Shown in pieces: positions 1 to 7,934 of a stretch of 20,159 nucleotides of DNA. Positions within the stretch are counted from its first letter, which is position 1, and each line of letters opens with the position of its first letter. The DNA comes from an uncultured Woeseia sp. (lineage in GTDB: Bacteria > Pseudomonadota > Gammaproteobacteria > Steroidobacterales > Woeseiaceae): NCBI GenBank assembly GCA_937925605.1, contig CALALV010000152.1:1-20159 (forward strand). Direction: 5' to 3'. The translations under genes and the position numbers were made by a program. The notes beneath the pieces are model-generated. The model made no database searches, had not been told where the DNA came from, and saw only the letters and a program-made list of their open reading frames with translations.

Positions 1-139
1 CAAGCGCAACGAGCGGCAGCGCCGGCGGCGCGACGTTCGAGCCCTCGCCGGGCGTGCCACCGCGGCGCTCGGCCAGCGCTTCGGCACGGAACAGCGCGAC
101 CTGCCGGCCGCCCGCGGCATCGTCCCTGATGCGGCGCAT
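1..139 (-). CDS. HlyD-family secretion adaptor, N-terminal fragment (tentative)
   Basis: A reading frame opens at an ATG at 139 and runs off the left edge, giving 46 residues. An SD-like AGGGAG lies about 7 nt upstream of the ATG. The peptide contains LFRAEALAERR followed by a Gly/Pro-rich stretch and the beginning of a hydrophobic run (PPALPLVAL). An L-F-R-x-E-A-L opening just before the single membrane segment is typical of HlyD/CvaA-type membrane-fusion proteins that pair with peptidase-containing ABC exporters; this is recognition of a pattern, not proof. It lies downstream of the M20 peptidase on the same strand with a 118-nt gap, so it may have its own promoter. Too little is present to be certain. 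Confidence 0.35.
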   Translation of the reverse strand, partial: MRRIRDDAAGGRQVALFRAEALAERRGGTPGEGSNVAPPALPLVAL

Positions 140-257
140 CGGCGCTCCCTGCGCGTGACGCCCGCAGCCGCGGGCGGAAGGCGGCCGAGTGTGGCGCGGC
201 GGCGGGCGGGACGCGAGCGGCGAAACTCGAGTGCGCAGCCGCTTTTGCCGGCCCGCC

Positions 258-1637
258 TCAGTCCGTCAGGCGCCTGAGCAGGCGGTACCAGTAGCGGACG
301 GAGTCGTCGAAGGACTCGATCAGGATGCGCTCGTCCTGGCCGTGCGCGCGCAGCTCGTCCGGCACCTCGGCGATCGCCGACACGCCGTAGACCGGGATGC
401 CGGCGCTGCGCACGAACAGCCCGTCGGTCGCGCCGGTGCTCATCTCCGGCACGAGCCGGATGCCCGGCCACAGTTCCTCCGCGACCGCTTCGACCGCGCC
501 GACGATGGCGGGCGTCAGCGGCGACGGTGGCGACGGCCGCGCGGCGTAGACGACGTCGAGCGTCACGTCGTTGACCTCGGCCAGCGCGCGCAGCCTGGCC
601 TCGACGTCGGCCGGGTCGGCCTGCGGCAGCACGCGGCAGTTGATGACCGCCGTCGCCGTCTGCGGCAGCGCGTTCTCGGCGTGGCCGCCGGCGATCTGCG
701 TGGCGACGCAGGTCGTGCGCGCCTGGGCATTGTAGTAGCTGTAGTCCGGCAGGCGTTCGAGCACCGGGTCGTCGAGGTCGCCGGCGAGCAGCGCCTCGAG
801 CAGCTCGCGTTCCTCGCCACTCGTTTCTGGCGCGCGGCTCGCGAAGAACGCCCGCGTCGTCTCGCTCAGGTCGATCGGAAACGGCTGCCGCTGCTGGGCG
901 ACGAGCGTACGCGCGATCCGGTACACCGGGTTGTCCGGCCGCGGCAGCGAGCTGTGCCCGCCGGGATCGAGCGCCTGCAGCCGGTAGCTGACGTAGACCT
1001 TCTCGCTGGTCTGCATGACGAAGGTCGTGCGCTCGTCGCCCTCGAGAATCACGAAGCCGCCGTCGGAGTTCAGCGCAAACTCGGCGTCGATCAGGTGGCG
1101 GCCCTCGGTAGCGAGCCAGTCCGCGCCCGCGCCGCTCGTTTCCTCGTCGCCGGTCAGCATCGCGATGAGATCGCGATCGCCGTCGTAGCCCTCGCGTTTC
1201 AGGCGCACGAGGTTGGCGACGATGACGGCGGCGCCGGCCTTGTTGTCGACGGTGCCGCGCCCGTAGAAGTAGCCGTCCTGCTCGACGAGCTCGTAGGGCG
1301 GCACGCTCCAGTCTTCCGGCAACGCCTCGACGACGTCGAGGTGGGCCATCAGCAGTATCGGCCGTTCGGTCGGCTTCGGGCTCGCGAGACGAACGACGAG
1401 GTTCTCCGCTCCGCCGCCCGGAGCGACGACGGTCATGTCGTCGTCCTCGAACCCGGCCTCGGCGAGATGCCCGACCAGGATGCCGATGGCTTCCGACATG
1501 TCGTTGCCGCCGGAAGGCGCGGTATTGCTCGCGACGAGCTCGGCGAGGATCTGCTGCGCCAGGTCCACGTCGGCGCGGGCCGGCGGAGCGGAAACCAGCA
1601 GAACGAACAGGCAGGCGGCGGCAGTGAGGCGATGCAT
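258..1637 (-). CDS. Exported M20-family zinc metallopeptidase
   Basis: 459 residues with a Sec signal peptide at 1-22 (MHRLTAAACLFVLLVSAPPARA), so a periplasmic or secreted enzyme. The family uses a co-catalytic metal pair to cleave peptide or acyl-amino acid bonds. The signature is complete: H99-x-D101 (AHLDVV), D131 in GRGTVDNK, the catalytic E165/E166 in GDEET, D192 in LNSDGG and a late H432 (RAHGQDE). Length and order match M20 carboxypeptidase-like proteins; a dimerisation (lid) domain would occupy about 210-330, where HSSLPRPDNPVYRIA is the usual substrate-side loop. The start is supported by GGAG 8 nt upstream. It is divergent from the decarboxylase gene across 169 nt. Exact specificity (dipeptidase, acyl-amino acid hydrolase) cannot be told. 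Confidence 0.93.
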   Translation of the reverse strand: MHRLTAAACLFVLLVSAPPARADVDLAQQILAELVASNTAPSGGNDMSEAIGILVGHLAEAGFEDDDMTVVAPGGGAENLVVRLASPKPTERPILLMAHLDVVEALPEDWSVPPYELVEQDGYFYGRGTVDNKAGAAVIVANLVRLKREGYDGDRDLIAMLTGDEETSGAGADWLATEGRHLIDAEFALNSDGGFVILEGDERTTFVMQTSEKVYVSYRLQALDPGGHSSLPRPDNPVYRIARTLVAQQRQPFPIDLSETTRAFFASRAPETSGEERELLEALLAGDLDDPVLERLPDYSYYNAQARTTCVATQIAGGHAENALPQTATAVINCRVLPQADPADVEARLRALAEVNDVTLDVVYAARPSPPSPLTPAIVGAVEAVAEELWPGIRLVPEMSTGATDGLFVRSAGIPVYGVSAIAEVPDELRAHGQDERILIESFDDSVRYWYRLLRRLTD

Positions 1638-1667
1638 CGGCGGCTCCGGTCGGCGTCGGGACGGGAG

Positions 1668-1697
1668 AGTTTATGCCGCCCCCGGCAACGCGTCCAA
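1668..1697 (-). promoter_or_regulatory. Possible promoter of the M20 peptidase gene
   Basis: Reading the minus strand, TTGGAC (1697-1692) is followed after 18 nt by TAAACT (1673-1668), which would start transcription about 25-30 nt upstream of the ATG at 1637. Each hexamer matches the sigma-70 consensus only partly, so this is a candidate. Confidence 0.3.
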
Positions 1698-1750
1698 GCA
1701 CGCCCTGGTCATTCCCGGCGGCCGCGGTGCGCATAGGTCCGGCGTATCTA

Positions 1751-1778
1751 TCGACATTGCCTTACCATCCTCTATTCT
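1751..1778 (+). promoter_or_regulatory. Candidate promoter of the decarboxylase-M16 operon
   Basis: TCGACA (1751-1756, five of six to TTGACA) is separated by 16 nt from TATTCT (1773-1778, four of six to TATAAT). Transcription would start near 1785, about 20-25 nt before the TTG codons at 1807/1810, which supports the proposed start. The -10 lies in a CTATTCTC context resembling that upstream of the TerC gene. Confidence 0.45.
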
Positions 1779-1806
1779 CGGCGTTTTCCCGTACACGGAC
1801 CCCTTT

Positions 1807-2970
1807 TTGTTGAACCCGCTGCCACGCTTTGCAAGTGTCGACGAACTGATCGACGGGCTGGACCCGGCCGGTCCCGTCTACTGCCTCTACACGGCGCGCC
1901 TCGAGGCCGACGTGCGCGCCTTCCTGGACGGCTTCCCGGGGCGCGTCATGTACGCGGTGAAGGCGAACCCGGACCCGAACGTCGTCGCGCGCGTGCTCGA
2001 TGCGGGCGTGACGAACGTGGATACGGCCTCGGTCGAGGAAATGGAACTCGTGCATGCGCTACGCCCGGGCACGCGCTGCTGGTTCATGGCGCCGGTCCGC
2101 ATGCGCGGCGCAGCCAGGGAAGCCTACGAGCGCTTCCGCGTCCGCGACTTCGTCGTCGACCACCGCGACGAGCTCGAGCGCGTCGCCCGGGAAACCGGGG
2201 CGACGGACATCACGGTCTTCGTGCGCATGGCCGCGCTCAACAAGGACGCGACCTACAACCTGTCGGAGAAATTCGGCGCCGGCCACGACGAGACGGTCGA
2301 GCTGCTCGCCGACGTCGCGGCGCGCGGCATGCAGCCTGCGCTCGCGTTCAACACGGGCTCGCTGTTGCGCCGCCCGGGCGCGTTCGTCGCGGCGCTCGAG
2401 CGCTGCGAGCAGGTGCTGGCCGCGTCGGGTATCGAGGTCTCGCTTGTCGACGTCGGCGGCGGGTTCCCGAGCGACTACCCGGGCATGAAGAGCGAGCCGC
2501 TCGCGTCCTTCTTCGAGGCGATCGAGCAGACGCGCCGCCGTCTGCCGCGGCTGGCCCGTACCGAGCTCATCGCCGAACCGGGCCGTGCGCTGATCGCGAA
2601 CGGCCTGTCGGTGCTGACCCAGGTCCTGCACCGCAAGGACTCGAAGCTGTACCTGACGGACGGCGCGTGGGGCAGCTTCATCGAGCCGGTGCTCGCGAAG
2701 GGTGAGCTGCGCTACCCCTGCCGCGTCTACCGCGACGGCGAGATCCTGGCCGGCGAGACGGAGCACCTCGAGGTGTTCGGGCCCACCTGCGACTCGATGG
2801 ACCGGCTGCCGGTGCCGCTGCCCTTCCCGGCGGGCCTCCGCGCCGGCGACTGGATCGAGTTCGGCACGATGGGCGCCTACAGCGTCTCGAATCGCACGCA
2901 CTTCAACGGCTTCTTCCCGAACACCTTCGTCGAGATCGACGGCGCGGACAGCGCGCCGCCGGCGGAATGA
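1807..2970 (+). CDS. Fold-type III PLP decarboxylase (ornithine/lysine decarboxylase-like)
   Basis: About 387 residues, an alanine racemase-like barrel with a C-terminal beta domain, cytoplasmic. Family members decarboxylate ornithine, lysine or diaminopimelate to give polyamine precursors. Visible landmarks, numbered from TTG 1807: PLP lysine K52 in YAVKANPDP, glycine-rich DVGGGFPSDYPG (phosphate binding), E257 in EPGR, C328-D329 in FGPTCDSMD (the residues contributed across the dimer in ornithine decarboxylase), and a terminal MGAYSVSNRTHFNGF block. The usual FHVGS loop, whose His stacks on PLP, reads FNTGS here (N182), so activity or specificity may differ. No ATG lies in a sensible position: frame-compatible ATGs fall inside the M20 gene or inside the barrel. 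TTG at 1807 or 1810 is therefore chosen, without a clear SD. The gene overlaps the M16 gene by 4 nt. Confidence 0.85.
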   Translation: MLNPLPRFASVDELIDGLDPAGPVYCLYTARLEADVRAFLDGFPGRVMYAVKANPDPNVVARVLDAGVTNVDTASVEEMELVHALRPGTRCWFMAPVRMRGAAREAYERFRVRDFVVDHRDELERVARETGATDITVFVRMAALNKDATYNLSEKFGAGHDETVELLADVAARGMQPALAFNTGSLLRRPGAFVAALERCEQVLAASGIEVSLVDVGGGFPSDYPGMKSEPLASFFEAIEQTRRRLPRLARTELIAEPGRALIANGLSVLTQVLHRKDSKLYLTDGAWGSFIEPVLAKGELRYPCRVYRDGEILAGETEHLEVFGPTCDSMDRLPVPLPFPAGLRAGDWIEFGTMGAYSVSNRTHFNGFFPNTFVEIDGADSAPPAE

Positions 2971-5390
2971 TGTCCGCTTTGCGCTTCGCCCTCGCCGCGC
3001 TCGCCGCGCTTCTCGCCACCCGGGCCGACGCGGCGCTCGATCTTGCCAACGCGACCCGCCACGAGCTCGACAACGGCCTGACCGTGCTCCTGCTCGAGGA
3101 TCGCAGTTTCCCGCTCGTCAGCGTGCAGATGCTCTACCGGGTCGGCGCGCGGCACGAGCTGCCGGGGAAGACCGGGCTCGCGCACTTCGTCGAGCACATC
3201 GCGTTCCGCGGCAGCGAGCGCTTCCCGGGGACAGGACTGACCGACGCCATCTACGCCGTCGGCGGCGAGTGGCACGGCTACACCTGGATCGACCAGACGA
3301 CCTACTTCGCGACCGCGCCGGCGGCAGAGCTCGGCCTGCTGCTCGACATCGAGGCCGAGCGGATGGCCAAGCTCGAGATCCTCGAGCGCGACGTCGAGGC
3401 CGAAAAAGGCGCCGTGCTCGCGGAGATGCAGGGCTACGAGAACGACCCGGCGGCCGTGCTGTTCGACGCGACGCTTTACGCCTCTCTGGTCGCGCACCCC
3501 TACCGCAACAATACGATCGGCTTCGCGAGCGACATCCGCGGCATCACGCACGGCGACGTGACGGCGTTCTGGCGGCGCTACTACCGGCCGGCGAACGCGG
3601 TGCTCGCGATCGTCGGCGATATCGACACGGCCGCCGTGCTCGGAGAAGTCGAACGGCGCTTCGGCGAACTGCCCGGTGCCGACAGCACGACGGACCAGCA
3701 GGTCGTCGAGCCCCCGCAGCAGGGCGAGCGGCGCGTGCGCGTGCGCCTGCCGGCCTCGCGGCAGCACTTCCAGATCGCCTGGCACGCGCCGGCCGCCGAC
3801 GACGCGGCCTTCCCGGCCTTCCTGCTGCTGCAGGAACTGCTGGGCGGCAGCGGCGGCGTGAACTTCCTGCAGAACGAGTTCGGCACCGCCGTGCGTGCCG
3901 GCTCGCGGCTCGCCGGGATCAGCGACGACCTGGCGACCTGGATCATCCCGACTGCGGATCCCTACGTATTCCTCGTCAAGGGCAGCATCGCGGAGGATGC
4001 AGACCCCCACGCGCTGGAGGACGCGGTGCAGCGCGCGATCGCGTCGCTCGGCAACCTGCCGACCGCGGAGGTCGAGCGGGCCCGCGAGCGCCTGCTGGAC
4101 CGGCTCGTCCTCGACCTGCAGACGACCGAGGACGCCGCGCACCAGCTCGCCTACTACGAAGGCATCGACGCGCTGGACGCCCTGCTCGATTTGCCGGCGC
4201 GGATCCGCGCGCTCGAGGCCGGCGACGTCAGCCAGGTCGCGCGCGAGCGCCTGCGGCCGGAACTCCGGACCGTCGGCTGGCTCGTCGACGGGCGCGTCGC
4301 GGAACCGGCGAGCCGGCCCGCGCCGGGCGCCGTTCCCCGGGAGGCACCGCTCGCGCCGAGCCGCGAACCGGCGCCGCCGGCGGCGACCGGGCGACTGTCG
4401 AACGGGATTCCCGTACTGATTCAGCGCTCCGAACTGTCGCCGACCGCCCACCTGCTCGTCGCACTGCCGGGTGGCTACCGGGACGACGCGGGGCGGCTCG
4501 CTCGCGGCCTGCCCGTCCTCGGCACGACCGCGTTCTCGGAAACAACCGCGGCGGCGGATTTCGACGGCCTGGTCGCGCGGGCCCTCGCCGCCGTGACGGA
4601 CGCGCGCCCCGCCGGGCCGGCGCCGGAACCGGCGTCGTTCGATCCGTACACGCGCTTCGAGGAAATCGTCGCGCGCATCGCCGTGGAGCAGGACCCGCCG
4701 GACGTCGCCCGGCCCGCACTGATCGCCGTCGCCGGCGACGTCGCTTCGGACGCCGCGATGGCGCGGCTGGAGGCAGCGTTCGGCAGCCTGCCCGCGGTGA
4801 ACCGCGACGCAACGCCGGGGCCGGCCTGGGCGACGGCCGGCGCCATCGACGCCCACATCCCGCGACGGCTCGCGCAGGCGCGAGTGGGCTACGCGGTGCC
4901 GGCGCCGCCGCCGGACGATCCCGCGGCGGATGCCTGGCGCGCGCTCCTTTACATCCTGAGCCACGACTACGGCGGGCGCCTCGGCAATGCGGCGATCTCC
5001 GAGCGCGGCCTCGTCTACTACATCGACGCGCGTTACCGCTCCGACGGCGAACGCGCGCTGGTCACGCTCTCGGCGGGCGTCGATCCGGAAAAACTGGCCG
5101 CGATGCGCAAACTGCTGATTGCCGAGATCGCCCGGCTGACATCGGAACCGCCGAGCCCGGAGGAGGTCGCCGAGGCTCTGCGCTGGCGCGTCGGCCGCGC
5201 CCGGAGTGCGGCCCAGTCGAACGCGGAACTCGCCGCCTCGCTCGCCACCGACCGGCTCTGGTACGGCGAACTGCTGTCGGCAGACGAACTCGAGGCACGG
5301 CTCGTGCGCGTCTCCCGCGCCGACGTGCTGGCGGCCATCGACGCCTTCGCCGCCGGCAGCGTCGTCACGATTACCGTCGACGCAAACTGA
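2967..5390 (+). CDS. Exported M16-family zinc peptidase, two-half (pitrilysin-like)
   Basis: 807 residues; signal peptide at 1-22 (hydrophobic LRFALAALAALLATRADA), so periplasmic. The N-terminal half is a complete M16 unit: inverted zinc motif H73-F-V-E76-H77 and the third ligand E153 in VLAEMQGYENDP, 76 residues after H77 as expected, followed by an M16C domain (about 190-400, LLGGSGGVNFLQ). A Pro/Ala-rich linker at about 440-475 leads to an inactive second half: a shortened M16N-like region (about 474-600) without HxxEH, then an M16C domain with the GGRLGNAAISERGLVYYID substrate-binding block (R and Y). Such proteins degrade peptides in a clam-shell chamber. The ATG overlaps the decarboxylase stop (ATGA), indicating translational coupling. 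It converges on the next gene with only 7 nt between stop codons. Confidence 0.92.
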   Translation: MMSALRFALAALAALLATRADAALDLANATRHELDNGLTVLLLEDRSFPLVSVQMLYRVGARHELPGKTGLAHFVEHIAFRGSERFPGTGLTDAIYAVGGEWHGYTWIDQTTYFATAPAAELGLLLDIEAERMAKLEILERDVEAEKGAVLAEMQGYENDPAAVLFDATLYASLVAHPYRNNTIGFASDIRGITHGDVTAFWRRYYRPANAVLAIVGDIDTAAVLGEVERRFGELPGADSTTDQQVVEPPQQGERRVRVRLPASRQHFQIAWHAPAADDAAFPAFLLLQELLGGSGGVNFLQNEFGTAVRAGSRLAGISDDLATWIIPTADPYVFLVKGSIAEDADPHALEDAVQRAIASLGNLPTAEVERARERLLDRLVLDLQTTEDAAHQLAYYEGIDALDALLDLPARIRALEAGDVSQVARERLRPELRTVGWLVDGRVAEPASRPAPGAVPREAPLAPSREPAPPAATGRLSNGIPVLIQRSELSPTAHLLVALPGGYRDDAGRLARGLPVLGTTAFSETTAAADFDGLVARALAAVTDARPAGPAPEPASFDPYTRFEEIVARIAVEQDPPDVARPALIAVAGDVASDAAMARLEAAFGSLPAVNRDATPGPAWATAGAIDAHIPRRLAQARVGYAVPAPPPDDPAADAWRALLYILSHDYGGRLGNAAISERGLVYYIDARYRSDGERALVTLSAGVDPEKLAAMRKLLIAEIARLTSEPPSPEEVAEALRWRVGRARSAAQSNAELAASLATDRLWYGELLSADELEARLVRVSRADVLAAIDAFAAGSVVTITVDAN

Positions 5391-5397
5391 GCGACCG

Positions 5398-7917
5398 TCA
5401 GCGGCGTGCCGCGAACACCGCGCGGGCGGCGTCGATGTTCTCGAGCACCTTGCGCCGCTCTTCCGGCGTGTTGAAGTCCGGGTGCGCGGCGGCTCCCTCG
5501 CGCACGCGCTCGAGCCAGGCGAGGAAGTAGTCCGCGCTCGCGCCGCAGCCGCGCTCGCTGCCGGCGACGTCGACGGTGATCGCGTTCGTCGTCGCGTAGG
5601 GGTAGAGATCGAATACCCGGGGCGAGGACGTCTCGGCATGGGCGCGCAGCAACAGCCAGCCGTCGCCGGCGACCGGCAGCTCGCCTTCAAAATCGGCGGA
5701 CATCCCCCCGGGCCCGGCCTCGAAGCGCCTCACCACCTCGCCGTTCATGACGAGCTCGACGTGGTCGACCGGCACCGCCGAACGCAGGAATCCGCGGTAG
5801 CGCAGTGTGCCTGCCGAGGACAGCCCGAGCTCCGCGCCCGGCTCCGCGCCGTTCACGCTGAGCCCGAGCAGGGGCCCGTTCGTCGCGAGCGTGCGACCCG
5901 CGCGCAGGCCCTCGAGCCAGGCCTCGCGGCGCTCGGCGGGACTACCCGGCCTGCCGTCCACGCGGACGTAAGTGCGGTTCTGGCCGACCGGCCCGCGCAG
6001 CGAGGCGTAATTCGCCATCGCGTCCGTACCCCCGGCGGCGGCGAGCTTCATGCCGCAGTCGAGCAGCCGGTACCAGACCTCGGCCGAGGCGCGGTGGTCG
6101 GCGAAGCCGACGACCTCGTAGAAGTCGGCAGTGCCGAGCGCGGCGTCGACCGGCAGCGCGTTGCTGATCGCGCCCGCGCCCGGGTCGGGCACGTCGAGGA
6201 AGGGATGCACGTAGCCGACCAGCGCGCCCTGCTGCTGGGCGAGCCGCCCCGCGGTGGCGTTGTCCGGGTAGGGACTGGCGAGGCCGGTATTCGCGTAGGT
6301 CGAGTAATCGGGAATCAGCAGGTGCGACTCGAGCCCCAGCATCCCGAGGTGTCCCCAGTAGCTCGTGTGGAACTCCTGCCCGTGCAGCACCGTGGCGCTC
6401 GGCGTGGACGCGGCATCCGGCGCCGTCGTGAACGCGCGAATGTCCGGAATGCGCTGTTCCTTGTTGACGACGAGGTTCCATGCGATGTCGAGGTCCTCCG
6501 CCTCTGCCTGGCGCGCGAGGCGCGCCGGCGTGTTGCGATAGTGGCCACCGTAGTTCATGTGCACGTGAACGTCGGCGCTCAGGTGGCGTCGCTGCCAGCC
6601 CTCCGGCAGTTCGAGGCGCTCGAGGGGCAGCTCCAGGACCGTCGTCTCGCCGGCGCGCACGTCGGCCGTGGCGCTGTCGATGCGGTATTCCGGTCCGCGC
6701 CAGGCCGTGATCCGCGCCTCGCCGGCCGGCAGCGACAGCGTCGCCGCGCCGCGCGAGTGGAAATACTGGGGCTCGTAGCGCGAATACGCCCTGTCGAAGC
6801 CGTCGTCAGCGTGGAACCAGGCGTCCGCGGGCGCGTAACGCCGCCCGTCGCTGCCCTCCACCATGAGCCGCGCAGGCAGCGCGCGGCCGCGCCGGTCGAC
6901 GACCCGGATCTCGAGGCGCCCGTGGGGCGCGAGCGTCTGCCGCTCCTCGATGACGAGCGGCGTGACCTTGCCGCCGACGAAATCCTGGATGCGGATCGCG
7001 AGGCCTCCGTCCTCGTTGACGACGTAGGCGATGCGGCTGCCGTCGGGCGACCAGCGCGCGGCGGTCACGTCGTAGTCGCCGTAGGTGAGCGGCAGCGGGT
7101 CACCGCCGCCCGCCGCCGTCGTCAGCCAGAGCTGGTGCCATTGCCGGCCCAGGTAGGACGAATAGGCGACGCGCTTGCCGTCCGGCGACACGTCAGGCCG
7201 CGCCCGCCAGGTCGTTTCCTCGATGCGCAGCGGCACGGCCTCGCCGCCGTCCACCGACCGCCGCCAGATCGCGCCGCTGCCGTAAATGATCTCCGGGTTG
7301 CTGACGTAGACGAGCGCCTCGCCGTCAGGTGTCCATGCGGGCGACAGCTCGTGATCGTATGCACCGTAGTAGTAGCGGGAAACGCGGCTCCGTCTTTCCG
7401 GCAGCAGCGGCGCGCTCTCCATGCCGGTCGCGCCGGGGGTGCCGACGAAAACGTGGAAGCGGCCGGTACCGCGCGTCGAGACAAAGGCGAGGCGCGCGCC
7501 GTCCGGCGACCAGCGCGGCTCGAGGTTCACGTCGTCGCCGGTCGTGAGCGGCCGGGTCTCGCCGGTCGCGAGTTCGAGGACGTACAGGTTCAGCGAATCG
7601 CCATCGTAGCGCGCGAACACGACCTGCCGGCCGTCCGGCGAGACGTCCGGCTGGTAGTCGTAGCCCGGGCCGGCGGTGAGCTGCACGGCCGTCGTGCCGT
7701 CCAGCGCCTGTCGCCACAGGCTGCCCTGCATCGAGTACACGAGCTCCGAACCGTCCGGCAGCCAGGCCAGCGACGACGGACCGCTGGTCAGCTGCGGCAA
7801 GTACATCTCGCGGTAGTAGTAGTCGTGCGGCGTGTCGATCTGCGGCAGCACGGGGCGCCGCTCGGCCGCCGCGACGGCGCAGGCCAGCAGCAGGGGCAGC
7901 AACGTAAGTCGGAGCAT
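5398..7917 (-). CDS. Exported beta-propeller + CehA/McbA-type PHP metallohydrolase
   Basis: 839 residues with a signal peptide at 1-19 (MLRLTLLPLLLACAVAAAE). Residues about 30-325 hold six TolB/WD40-like blades marked by (V/W)xPDGxx(L/V/I)x(Y/F), for example DVSPDGRQVVFARYDG and RWSPDGSRIAYVV. A beta-rich carboxypeptidase-regulatory-like stretch follows (about 330-435). Then comes a PHP-type domain with D449-V-H451-V-H453 (SADVHVHMNYGG), HGQEFHT, GYVHPF and GGTDAMANY, the metal-site elements of CehA/McbA-type hydrolases. The family includes carbaryl-type esterases and phosphoesterase-like folds, so the reaction is open. The start at 7917 has GAGGAGAG about 7 nt upstream; an ATG at 7935 that overlaps the upstream stop lacks an SD. 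It lies 17 nt downstream of BKACE, so probably cotranscribed. Confidence 0.88.
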   Translation of the reverse strand: MLRLTLLPLLLACAVAAAERRPVLPQIDTPHDYYYREMYLPQLTSGPSSLAWLPDGSELVYSMQGSLWRQALDGTTAVQLTAGPGYDYQPDVSPDGRQVVFARYDGDSLNLYVLELATGETRPLTTGDDVNLEPRWSPDGARLAFVSTRGTGRFHVFVGTPGATGMESAPLLPERRSRVSRYYYGAYDHELSPAWTPDGEALVYVSNPEIIYGSGAIWRRSVDGGEAVPLRIEETTWRARPDVSPDGKRVAYSSYLGRQWHQLWLTTAAGGGDPLPLTYGDYDVTAARWSPDGSRIAYVVNEDGGLAIRIQDFVGGKVTPLVIEERQTLAPHGRLEIRVVDRRGRALPARLMVEGSDGRRYAPADAWFHADDGFDRAYSRYEPQYFHSRGAATLSLPAGEARITAWRGPEYRIDSATADVRAGETTVLELPLERLELPEGWQRRHLSADVHVHMNYGGHYRNTPARLARQAEAEDLDIAWNLVVNKEQRIPDIRAFTTAPDAASTPSATVLHGQEFHTSYWGHLGMLGLESHLLIPDYSTYANTGLASPYPDNATAGRLAQQQGALVGYVHPFLDVPDPGAGAISNALPVDAALGTADFYEVVGFADHRASAEVWYRLLDCGMKLAAAGGTDAMANYASLRGPVGQNRTYVRVDGRPGSPAERREAWLEGLRAGRTLATNGPLLGLSVNGAEPGAELGLSSAGTLRYRGFLRSAVPVDHVELVMNGEVVRRFEAGPGGMSADFEGELPVAGDGWLLLRAHAETSSPRVFDLYPYATTNAITVDVAGSERGCGASADYFLAWLERVREGAAAHPDFNTPEERRKVLENIDAARAVFAARR

Positions 7918-7934
7918 CGCGCGCTCTCCTCGCA

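Noticed and set aside
189..1736. 515-aa plus-strand frame opposite the M20 peptidase
   Set aside because: Shadow of the M20 gene; the Arg/Val/Asp-rich product has no motif, while the minus frame has complete metal ligands and a signal peptide.
2702..5530. Very long alternative frames, e.g. 942 aa on plus (2702-5530) and 937 aa on minus (2877-5690)
   Set aside because: They overlie clear M16 and decarboxylase genes, are Arg/Ala/Pro-rich without domains, and arise because stop codons are rare in 70% GC DNA.
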